From NCBI GenBank assembly GCA_020650975.1, contig JAIPMN010001607.1:37616-101615 (forward strand): 64,000 nucleotides of DNA, read 5' to 3'. The position numbers were made by a program, and so were the translations under genes. Shown one piece after another: positions 42,101-54,100 of this stretch (the first letter of the stretch is position 1; each line of letters opens with the position of its first letter). The DNA comes from Apostichopus californicus (taxonomy: Eukaryota > Echinodermata > Holothuroidea > Aspidochirotida > Stichopodidae). The notes under the pieces are model-generated. The model saw only the letters and a program-made list of their open reading frames with translations. It was not told the origin of the DNA and ran no database searches.

Positions 42101-45100
42101 TATTGTTGATCGAGAAATTCCCAATAAATGTTGTGGATCCGGGAAATTTGCAATAAATGTTGTGAATCTGGGAAATTCTCAATAAATGTTGTGGATCCAG
42201 GAAATTCTCAAAACATGTTGTGGATCGGGGGAATTCTCCATAAATGTTGTGAATTAGAGAAATTCTAAATAAATGTTTTAGATCTGAATTCTAAATGAAT
42301 GTGTGGATCGGGGAAATTCTCAATAAATGTTGTGGACCGGGGAATTAAAGTGGATTTGGGGAAATTCTCAATAAATGTTGTGGATTGGGGGAAATCCTCA
42401 ATAAATGTTGTGGATCGGGGGAATAAAATTATTGTTATTAGTATTCAGATTGTAGCCTGTAAGCTTTCAAGGCCTTGCTCAGAAAACTCATAGTCATAGT
42501 AATAAAGTACAAACAAGCATGCACAAAAATTGTGTAATTGTATGTAAAATGGAATGATTAATTAATTCTACATGTGTATGTAGGTATTTACAAACTTAAT
42601 CAACATTTCAACAAATGATCAAACAAGAAGGAACTTCTGTATGTTGTTTATTAACATTCATTCTGCTAGTGTATCTGTTCCTATAATTTTGTAAGTGATC
42701 GGAATAAATATAGCACAAGTCAGCATAGAAAGCTATTGTTCATAAAAGAAGTGAAAAGCAAATCAGCAGTAAATGACCAATTTTGGATTTGTTTCTTTGA
42801 AGGGATTTGACAGACAACAAAGTGTTTTATCAACATCCAGATCTGATGCGTGCTCTGTTTGTTCATGAAACTGTCATGAATGTGATGGTGAATGTGTTAG
42901 AAAAACATCAAACGTCAGTGCAACTAACCAGTGGTGAAGATGACAGTAAGAAAACCACAAGTGTCTTCATAGCACTTGGAAATACAGGATCAGATAGTGT
43001 TTCACCAGATGAGGTAAGCTGGCAATAAATGTGCCAGGCTGAAGGTGTTCTGTCTTTTATTTATAGAACATGAAACACTATTAGCGATTGTACTGTTACA
43101 GTTCAAGCATATGCGAGTAAAATAATTATAATTATCAGATGTTTTAACAATACCTTATACCACTTGAAATTTCATTTGTCCTTTCCTTGAAACTTACTTA
43201 TTAAAGTTCATATTAGAGTTGAATGTGTGAATCAAACAAACTATTCTGTCTAGTTCTGATAACCATTTTCATCATTCTTCATCATGTATACATGTTATTC
43301 AGTCTCATAACTGAATGTATTGATCTATTGAGTTACGTACAATGGTATCGGCAGGCAGTTCATTGCATGGTTAGTGGAAGGTTTATGTAACTCCTTGTAT
43401 TCAGCCTCCAGAGTTTAATCGTGAGGTAGTTACAGCCTGCTCCAGCTTCATGAGCTACTTCTGTCGTGTCAGCCGGCAGAACCAGATGGCGGTATTTGAT
43501 CAGATAGAATACTTCTTGAACCAGAGTGACATAGGATTGTGTGAGTCCACACTGCATAGTGATAAATGTGTGCGTCTGTGTGTGTGTGTGCTCACCACTT
43601 TGTGCTCTTTATTAACACACTCATGCCCAGAAAGGGACTAACAATGATGTCAAATGAAGTCAAGTTTGCTGTGAATAAAAACATTCTTTTTGTCTTTAAC
43701 CCTGTCCTTACCTGCCTTGATGTCAAGTATATAGATTTATTGGTTTCTGCTAGTCAACAGTGATGTAATTTCGCTTCCCTTCTTCATACTAACACACAAC
43801 ACCAGAGAAAATGATCATCGTAGAAGACTTCAGAAGGATTTGTTCCTTGACAGAGATGACTGATTGTACAACCGGGAGTAGACAGTTATTGTAGACTTAA
43901 AGCCTCACAAAAATCTTATTTATTCTTCTAAGAAAACCACTTCAAAAGTACTCAGGAAGTATTTATTACAAAAGATTTATCGTCAAAGATACTGAAAAAC
44001 AAAAGTTACCCGAGGATCTGAAATTAATCGGTTTCACATAACATTGAAGTCTTTTTGTATTCTTCATCTTTGCCACAGAATCGATTGGGCCTGTGATGAA
44101 GAATTAGTTTGCAGATTAAAATTCAGAAAGAATGTACTAGGTTTCCTTGAGTGATTTGTAACTTGCAGCTTTTGTCTTGGGACTGCATTGTAACAGTGGT
44201 TTGCTTTACGGCAGTCATTGTTAGTTACCTATTATAAGCCATTGTGCCATGTTTTCTCTCCTACCTTTTCTCTCCATTTTGAACTCCTTTTGAGATGGTG
44301 CTTGCTGTGATTTGATGCATGTGATGCATGTTTGCACTTTCTCTCTGTATTTGCAGTCTTGCAGGCTCTACCGCCAGCTGAGTACTAATTGTTGCAGGTT
44401 CTTGTGCTATTTTTGCCGCACCTGTAGACAGAACCAAAGAGCCATGTTTGACAAGCTTGCATACATGCTTGAACATGGCTTTATGGGCCTTTGTAAGTAT
44501 ATTAATAGTAGCATATTACTTCCCCTTGTGACAGCATTCACTTTCTCTTCTGCCTTTTTGGTTTCGATGATAATCGTAACGTAAGCATTCATGCTAGCGT
44601 GCGTGCTTGTGTTTGTGACGCCCAGCTTGTAAACACAGTATCTCAAAAGGGAAGCTTAGATAGATGTCATATTTTGTGTGTAGGAGTACAAGAAGTCTAT
44701 TGTTTTTTCTGGAGGTAAAAGGTCATTTGGGGTCACCAGGGGTCAAATTGTGAAAACCTTGTGAACACGATATCTCAAGAAGGTTAGCTAGGGCAGATCT
44801 CATATTCAAAAGTATATGAACCACATTGAGTACATAAAGCCTATAGTTTTTGGTGGAGGTCAAGGGTCATATAGGGTCATCAGAAGCAGGCCTGTAAAAA
44901 GTCGGCAAAACGGGAAGCTCATTGCCGGGAAATCTTGATAACTCGTGGGAAATCTCACACGCACGGGAAAAAAATAAGGTGGAAACAAGGTTAGAGAAAA
45001 AGCCAAAGAGGAAATAAAATTTAAAAAAGAAGATAAATAAAAAATCAGAAAAACTTACTAGTATCTGGGTGTCTTTATTTCTCACTTGAAACATCCCAAA

Positions 45101-48100
45101 ATAGCATCATAATTATTTAATACACTCAAAGGCATCGCCGCCGCCAGCCCGCTGCATCTCTCAAGCCAGTGTTGGAAAACCTTGTTCAATTTCCCGCGAA
45201 CACACTGCCGATTTCCCGCCGGTGTTCGCGCAGCGAACACGCCGAGCTCGCACTGGCGAGCATAATGGCGTGGGGTCCAGGGGCCCGCCTTAGGGCCCTG
45301 GTGGGGTCAAGGGGTGGAACCCCTTGTGGGGGTCCAGGGGGGGAAGGTCCCCGAACAATTTTGGTATTTTTGCGTGTCTGGCGATAAAAAATTCGCAGTT
45401 GAGGAGGCAAATACTGACAACTTTTTGAATTTAAATTGTCATGAAACTGATGAAAATTTTAAAATGACAAGTTAGAGTAGCTATATTTTGTTATAAAATG
45501 AAAGGAGATTTAATCTGTCTTACAATCTTTAAAAAGTTTAATATACAAAACTTCCGATATTAAGAAACAAACAACGTTAGGCAAAGCTCCGTTTCTAGAC
45601 TGCCTAACAATGAATAGCGTGCACTATACGTACATCAGTTTACAACTGCAGTACGGTTTAACCTTACTTAAATACTACGGTAGGCTACATGTACTGCGAA
45701 TTTTCCCAGGTACCTTGCCAAACAACTGTGAGCTCTTCCCCTGTCTAACACCTGTTGGTTAACATTTTTTGGCACGTTTCCAAGGAACATTTTATGGAGT
45801 ACACGAGGCACATGATTCGGTAGTGCCATTTGGCCGTGACGTTTTTGGATCCCGCATGGCGGGTCACGTAAAAAGCACCATACACGCATATCACGATATC
45901 AAGGCTCCTATAGCTATGGCCATCTTTAGGCCTATTATAAAAGTAAACCTTGTAATAACTTATGTTTTAAGCCACTTGGCATGATGAACTAAATGCTAAA
46001 TATTGTTTCCATGTTCTTGTAGAAAATGTCAACATCACAAAATACAATTAGTTGTGTTTTTGTAGTTACGTGAGATCCATAACTGACAAGGTGGTTAGGC
46101 TATTTGCTATGCACTTTACTATGGTAGGATATTATTTTTTTCCGTATTTTTGGAAATTCTAGAAAATACTTTCTTTTTCCCCCGCTTAACACCAGATGTG
46201 GTCTTACAGTTTATTCATAAATGTGTGTACTAGAGCCTTGTTTACATGACATTAGTTGCATTTAGCATGATATGCCAGTTTCGCGTGAATTTTTCGAAAG
46301 TAATTTGCTCGATCTTTCGTAAAATTTGAAAGGTGTACCAACTTTTTCTACTGATTTTCAGAGTTTTTATCTCCATACAGTCAAGTGAATACGTTGTGTA
46401 TTGAGTATAAACTTATCGCGAATGCAAGAAAACGATGCGGGGATTTCCAGCAGACAAATGTTTTCTTTGCGGGATTACTGAGTCAGTTGAAGGGAATCCC
46501 GCACCTTAGAGGGAACACTGAACTGAAGTCAAATTCATACGACAATAAACGTTTACTTACTAACATACAATATAAATTTAAAAAAAATGTGGAATGGCAA
46601 TATTCTTCAAAACATTTCCCGCGAGGCTGATTTATTACAGCAACCTTCCGGGCTGTGCCGTGGGTGTCAGTGTGACATTGACATTGCCCTTGTGAGTGGT
46701 TTGGGGACACATCATTACTCGTTACTCAAGAAACTGACACACTAACACAGTTTGTTTTAAAAATTATATTTATTAGATTTTTAAGTTCAAATTAGCACTG
46801 GTCTTCAATGATCGCAAGTTGTTTTAAATCGCCAAAAAGGTGCACCAAATGGCGCCAATTGCATCCTCATTTTTCAAAAATCTGTAGCTTGTCAGGGGGG
46901 CACATCCCCCCTCGGACACCCCCCTGCGCCGCTTCAGCGGCGCGATGGCTGCCCCACAGCCATATGGTTCGCGGGAAATGATACCTTCCTTGTCGGGAAA
47001 AAAACATTTCTTACATCCCTGATCAGAAGTCAAATTGTGAAAACCTTGTAAACATGATATCTCAATATTGGAAACTTGGGCAGATCTCATACTTGGTAAG
47101 AAGGTGTATAACATTGGGCAAAAGAAGCCTATTGATTTTGGTGAAGTTCACAAAAGGTCATTTGAATTCAACAAATGCCAAACAGTTTACTTCACTCCCC
47201 TCTTACTTGTCTCTCTACACTAACACACCTTCCTAAATATAATATCGCAAGAGAAGCTTGGACAGATCGCATATTTAGTATGTAATTGTACCACATTGAG
47301 TACAAGAAGCCTTATATTTTGGGTGGAGGTCAATGGTCGTTTGAGTTCACCAAGGGTCAAATTGTGACAACCATGTTTTACACAATATTTCACAAGTACA
47401 GATGTCATATTTAGTATGTTAATGTATCACATTTAGTACAAGAAGCCTGTTGTTGAGATCAATGGTAATTCCAGGACAGCCTCTGTCATTGTGAATGTTT
47501 TGTTTGTTACATCACACTGCTTTACTAAGATCGAGTATATTGTACACCCATTTCGTCAGATTCATAAAGAAAACTACTAATTTTACATCATTGAAGCCAC
47601 ATTGCATTTTGGCATTCTGGTTTGTACAAACTCAGTCCAATAAATTAATTTTGAACTTTTGCTGTCATGACTATCTGAGACTACAGACATTATAATCAAT
47701 GACAAGATTTTATAAGCTGTTTATTTCAATTTGACTTTGTTCAGCTAAATGGAATTTAAATAAGAGAAATGCAGTTTAGTGTGGAACCAATTTTGTATTG
47801 CTTAACCGTTGGATGGCATGTGGAAGGAAAAATTAAGTTGCACTATATGTAGTATAGATCTTTTGTTATGGTATCTTATCTTATGTGATGTTTTGTTATG
47901 TTATGTTATATTGTATTATGTTATCGTATCTTATGTTATGTTATGTTATTGTATATTTTTAATTCTAATTTGGAGATATTATGTTGATTATTTAATTAAG
48001 AGCAGATAAACTTGTGCACTTAAATTGTTATAACTAGTAGTTATCTTTACCAAACACCGTTTACTATTCATAGGCAGTCTATATTGCTATGTTTCTGTTT

Positions 48101-51100
48101 TTTCCCCTTCTATATTCTCCTAATCTTTATTTTCCTGCTTGTATATTACCAGTGTCAACTGTTTTATTTGCTTGGACTGCAACTGCATGACCATTTGCCG
48201 AGTTGTTTTTATGTTTTGGTTGCTTTTCTGTTTTGCTTTTGTAGAGATGCAATGCTGTTTGAGTTTTTGAAATGCAACAACCATGTCAGGAGTGTGATGG
48301 AGCACGTCTTCAAAGCAGAATTATTTTAACTTGTTAAGCTGTTGAATGTTTCTCATGAAATAAGTTGCTACCACTGTTGCTACCTACTGTGAAGGCTTTT
48401 ACTCCTATTTATTTTCCTCATGAATACCATATAGCTTATCCATCCCTTCGGGGGTCGTGCCCGTTAGATGTTGCAGCAGCTTCACTCATGGATAACAATG
48501 AACTTGCCTTGGCTCTGCGTGAAGCTCACCTTGAGAAGGTGATATCATTCATGTCCCAGTGTGGTGTGCAAGACAATGATCGCATGCTCTCCATGGGTAA
48601 ACCATTGATAGGATGGGATCCAGTCGATGGAGAGAGATACCTGGATTTCATGAGGCACACTGTTTGGGTTAATGGTGAGTCCTGACAACAGACATTACTA
48701 TACCCTGATGATTGGGAAGATTTTAATTTTTATTTATTTACATCCTGAGAGTTGTACTCTGATGGGGTAAGCACTATTATGCATGGTCTATATTTGATAC
48801 AAAGTAATTTCAACTGTGCCTTTAATGCAATAGGTGCTGCCCAGGCTATCTACATGGTCTATATTTTATACAAGGTTATTTCAACTGTGCAATAGGTGCT
48901 GCCCACAGTCTGCTCACTGTTCAAGGTGATTCTTTGTAAGATCTTACTTACACATGATAATAACCATAAATCAGGCAGTGATTTTTACAAAATAAATTTT
49001 AAATAATCTCAAACTCTCACCAGGACAGCTGAAAGATTGTGTGTTAAACTTGGTGAACAATGACATAATGATACGTTACATCAAATTTGTGGAGTTGCAT
49101 AACCTGCTAGTTAGAAGGCAGCTAAGTGGTTCAGCTTATGGAGATCTCTTAGTTATATTGAGTAATATCCAATAAGTTAAGTGTAAGTATTAAATGACTT
49201 GTTAAATATAAACAAAACAATGCAAAATGGTAGTTTTAATATCTTGACTTTGGGTCAAAACTTGCCATAGTAAATCTGAAATGTCAATTTCAGATTTGTT
49301 CAAATCTTCAGTCTATCTTCCAAATGGAATCAAATGATTGTTATTTGTTTGAGAGAGTTGTTCACAATAAAGTATTGTTAAAATACAATATCTTTACCTA
49401 CATGGGTAATTACTCATGCTAGTTGGGTTTGCTTCTTTCTATCTAGTGTCATGGGTTTGTCCCTATATCTTTAAATTTTTAAATGATCAGGTAGACCATA
49501 GGAATAATTCTTCTTATATTCATCTCAACATGTGTGCACTTAGAGGATTTGGATTTGATATGTGCAGGGATGTGCCCACGCTGGGCGGCACTGTGCGGCC
49601 CCGCCCAGCACTAAAAATTACCGCCCAGCACTGTCTTACAAATCGTGAATCCCGCCCAGCACTATTTTCATCTAAAATCCTGACATTCCTAACAATATTC
49701 AACATAAATTGGGCCTAGCCTATGCCAAAATCATACAGACTAATAATGCATCAGCTACGCATGCGAGAAACATTACTTACGGCTCTCAATCGGTCCTTTG
49801 TTAAATCTCTTTGTAACAAACTAATAACTTTTACCAGGTACGTAATATATTTCACTAATTTTTTTTAAAAAGTGTAAATTGTGAGCAAAACTAGTACTTG
49901 TTTTATGTGCTTAAAAAGCTACACAAGTGCCAGCATTTGGCATCTGAGCACCTTCAAACCCCCTCCCCCTTAGGCCCTCCCCCAGGACGGCGACCAGTAT
50001 ACCCGGCACTCAGGAAAACCTGGGCAAATCCCTGATATGTGATTTTAATTGAAAGTTGTGCACTCCTAGGTAAATATTTTTTTAAAGAATCATTGAACAA
50101 TTGTGTCTTTCTCTATCAGGTGAAACAGTAGAGGAGAATGCCAACTTGGTGGTGAGGCTGTTAATTAGACATCCAGAGTGTCTGGGTCCAGCATTGCGAG
50201 GGGAGGGCCAGGGTCTACTGAATGCCATGGCAGATGCCATAGAACTGTCAGAAACCACAGCAGACTTTGTGGACCACTTAGCACCAGTGATACTCATGGA
50301 GGATGGAGTAGATGGTCCAAAATTCACTTTGGAGTAAGTTCTCCAAATATATTGTTTGAAACTACATGTTTAAGTATGGTAACATTTGCTTTTCTGTATT
50401 TTCAAGTTTAATTTCAATTGATTAAATGAGAGATATTGCATGTTAAGTAATTAGTAGTTATGGTTGTATGTTGGGCACAGGTAACAATGAAATAAGCTGA
50501 CAGTTTTTATCTGTGTGGCATTAGATTGTAACATTGCTTTTGGGATTGTCTTTTTCCAATTGTTGACTGAGAGAATGTCCCATGTGGAAATTAATTCCGT
50601 AGTGCTCGAATGACATTGAATGTTTACTTATATTGAAATGAGTTCTTGTCCTCTATTGTGTTGACAATTTTTATCCATATTAAATTAGTCACCTCTCCTT
50701 AACTTTTAGTGATTCTCCTGATGAAGCAGAAGATGATGAAGATGATGTGGACATTGGGGGTGCTGTCCTAACATTCTATGCAACACTTATTGATTTACTT
50801 GGTCGTTGTGCCCCAGATGAGCAGGTCTTATTGCAGGGCAGGACAGAACCACAAAGGATCAGAGCCATTCTACGTAGCTTAGTACCTATAGATGACTTGA
50901 TCGGTGTCTTAAGTCTAAAGTTTAGTCTCCCATCACCTTACAAGGTCTATGAAAAGAAGGACGGTAAGCATCGGGACTGATTCAAATGTTTGGGAAACCT
51001 TATAATTAATGGAGAAATGTGTCTACACATCTACAGAATTGCACTGTTGTAGAAGACTGATGAAATGCATGTCTACTGGTTAGAAATGTGTGCCCTGGTC

Positions 51101-54100
51101 AGCTGGATATACTGGTTAGAAATGTGTGCTCTGGTCAGCTGGATACCACAGTGGAGTATTCTTATGAAATGTATGTCTACTGGTTAGAAATGTGTGCTCT
51201 GGTCAGCTGGATACCACAGTGGAGTATTCTGATGAAATGTATGTCTACTGGTTAGAAATGTGTGCTCTGGTCAGCTGGATACCACAGTGGAGTATTCTTA
51301 TGAAATGTATGTCTACTGGTTAGAATCTGATCAGCTGGATACCATTGTGGAGTATTCTTATAACATTATTATTGTCAAAATCGTAGTTGGGAATCATGAA
51401 AATGTTGCCCTTTCCTTCCGCATTACCAGTATGATTCTCTCTTCTTATGAAATATCCACTTTTATCCTTCATAATATAAACTCATATATGAGAACAAGCA
51501 AATTACTCACCAACAGTTGCAAAATGTCATCTTCTCTGTTATTTCAAACGTGTGGCATTGCATGTGCAAATGTGTCTGCATGACCAATGACTATGGCATG
51601 CTGCGTACTTGGAGTTGGATTAAATGCTATTATATAAAGCAGGAATAAGTCGATAAAGATGTAAATTAGGTGTTGTATTGTATCATATCGTAGCAAGTAA
51701 CTCTGGCACCTTTCCCTTGTTTTTTTTACTAATTTGCAGAAGGGGCTGGTAAACCGTTAGGGGCTGACCTAAAAGGACTGACACCTTGTCATAAAGAGTG
51801 TATGCTGCTCTTCTTAGAGAGAGTCTATGGGATTTCTGACAAACAGATGTTCTTCAGTCTTCTGGAGAAGGCATTTTTACCAGACTTGAGAGCGGCAATA
51901 ACCATGGATACGGTAAGTTTATACCTGGAATATTTCTTTTTAACACAATTTTTTGTTTATCTACTATTGGTGGAGAAGAAAAAAAGAAAAAGGTTTTGCA
52001 CTGACTATAGTTTCTTAGAGAATTCATGTAATTTTTTTTAATTGTAAGATTTACTGGTGCTCACTATCTCAGCTGCCTCACTCTACATACTGTGTACATA
52101 TAGTCAGATGAGGACAGTTTATACAGCCTGCATTTGCCATTTGTTAAAGTTTTAAAAGTAAATATAAAATCCAAATAATCTATAATAGCCTGGTTTTTTG
52201 CTGCATTTGACACACATTCTTTTCTTTTCTTTTTGAACTTTACAGCCAAACACTCATGACCATGATATGGCACTGGCCCAGAACAGATATATGTGCAACT
52301 CTGTTCTGCCACTCCTTACACGCAATGCAGCTATGTTTGAGAACGCTGATAAAAGTGCAGCCCTTATGGATGCTACCCTTCACACAGTCTACCGGATGGC
52401 CAGTTGTCGCTCCCTCACCAGGGGACAGAGAGACACTATTGCAGAATTCCTCATAGCACTTACTAAGTATGATCAATATTTAGTTTGAATTTGTTGATTA
52501 GTTCTTGCTTTAATTTCTAGTTAATTCCTTTCACTACTAACTATGTTTGAATTGTGGCAAGATTGAATACTAAAGAGGAGCTGTTTGCTGATAGTATCTT
52601 GCTGATACCAAGGAAGATCTTTACCGCACATTTCTCATGACTATTTAAGACGTTTTCAACAGGGTCAAGATCTTCCACCAATTCCAACTGTCTGACTCAT
52701 TTTTGGTTTATTTATTTTGTCAGTCACAAGTTTCTCCTTCTCAAATTCAAGAGGCCTTTTGATTGTGCATGAAGTATGTCAATATAGACTTACTTTAAGT
52801 TTAACATGTTCTTAATTTGCTTTACCATACATTATTGGACCTCTGTCTTTGCAACATAGAAATCTGAAGCCATCGGTCATGCAGAGGTTGCTGACAAAGT
52901 TGATCAAGGATATTCCTGCACTAGAAGAGCACACATACGTCTCGCTTAAGGTACGTAGACTCCCTCTAAGATATTAAACAAGTCTGTAACTCATAAGAGC
53001 TCTTCATACTTTGATTTTGACATATAGCTACTATAATGACAAATAGATTCAAATATCAATTCTGTGGTGATGCCTTTATAGTCAGCAGCTGTTTGCTAGT
53101 TCATCTCTTCAATAACATGTAAAATCAGTAACATACTGTTCAAAACTTTCTTGTGGAACTTCAATGTTCCAGGGAATGGACAATGTTGTCTTTTTCTTCT
53201 ATGTTGCCACATTTGAGAGGGACTGGATAAAAACAATTGTCTCGTTAAGTTTAAGAGAACAGTATCAGTGTTGTGAAATACAATCTAGTACTCACTCTGC
53301 TATTGATTCGTCCATAATAGATTGTGCAACTTCACTATGATCGTTGCATAACTTACTACAGCAGTCTTGGAGGCTGGGGAACGTATGGAGCTGCTTCAGA
53401 TGAGGAAAAACGTCTTACAATGATGCTGTTTACTGGTCTCTTTGATGCACTGGCAGAAAAGGTATATATTTAAGTTAATACATACTGCTTGAAGGGCATG
53501 GGTTACACAGTATCTCATTCTGTATGCTTGATTTAAGTAAATTGTTAGTGCTTCCCCCGCCCCTATCCATGTATAACTACATACCTCAGTCTTGGGGTGG
53601 GGGAGGGGGTAGATTTTTAGTTTCCATACTTGTGTCATGACATGTGTTTGAAACATTTACATATTCTTCATTTATAAGTAAAATTAATCTCAGTCACCTA
53701 CATTGTTTTACCATAGAAGACAAACAGAGCAGAGGTCCTAGAGAAATCCTTACTCAGTAATTTAATAACAATATATTAGTTCATTGCTCCTGCTTAAAGG
53801 GCATGGGTAACACAGTATCTCATTCTGTATGCTTGATTTAAGAAAATTGTTAGTGATCCCCCACCCCTATCCATGTATAGCTACATACCTCAGTCTTTCT
53901 TGGGAGTGAGGGGGGGGGGGGGGTTAATTTTTAGTTTCCATACTTGTGTCATGACATGTGTTTGAAACATTTACATTTTCTTCATTTATAAGTAAAATTA
54001 ATCTCAGTCACCTACATTGTTTTACCATAGAAGACAAACAGAGCAGAGGTCCTGGAGAAATTCTTGTTTTTTTACCCCTTACTCAGTAATTTGATAACAA

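Larger units (their letters stand above)
44493..48434 (+). other. Intron 49b-50 (3.9 kb), repeat-rich
   Basis: Holds a tandem family of units of about 130-140 bp on both sides of a hAT-like element, and a (TTATG)n-like microsatellite at 47865-47955. The open frame ending 48329 ([14 protein letters not shown]) follows an AG but has no usable donor in phase. Confidence 0.85.

Noticed and set aside
45169-45410. GC-rich open frames on both strands inside the hAT-like element
   Set aside because: Low-complexity Gly/Pro translation of G/C runs; no transposase motifs.
48084-48329. Open frame ending [14 protein letters not shown]...KAELF after an AG, considered as a third version of exon 49
   Set aside because: Similarity to AMFEHLSYLL is slight, no donor gives the needed phase, and the frame stops before one.
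49416-49718. 100-codon open frame spanning the left end of the intron 50 element
   Set aside because: It crosses the transposon boundary, so it is assembled from unrelated sequence.
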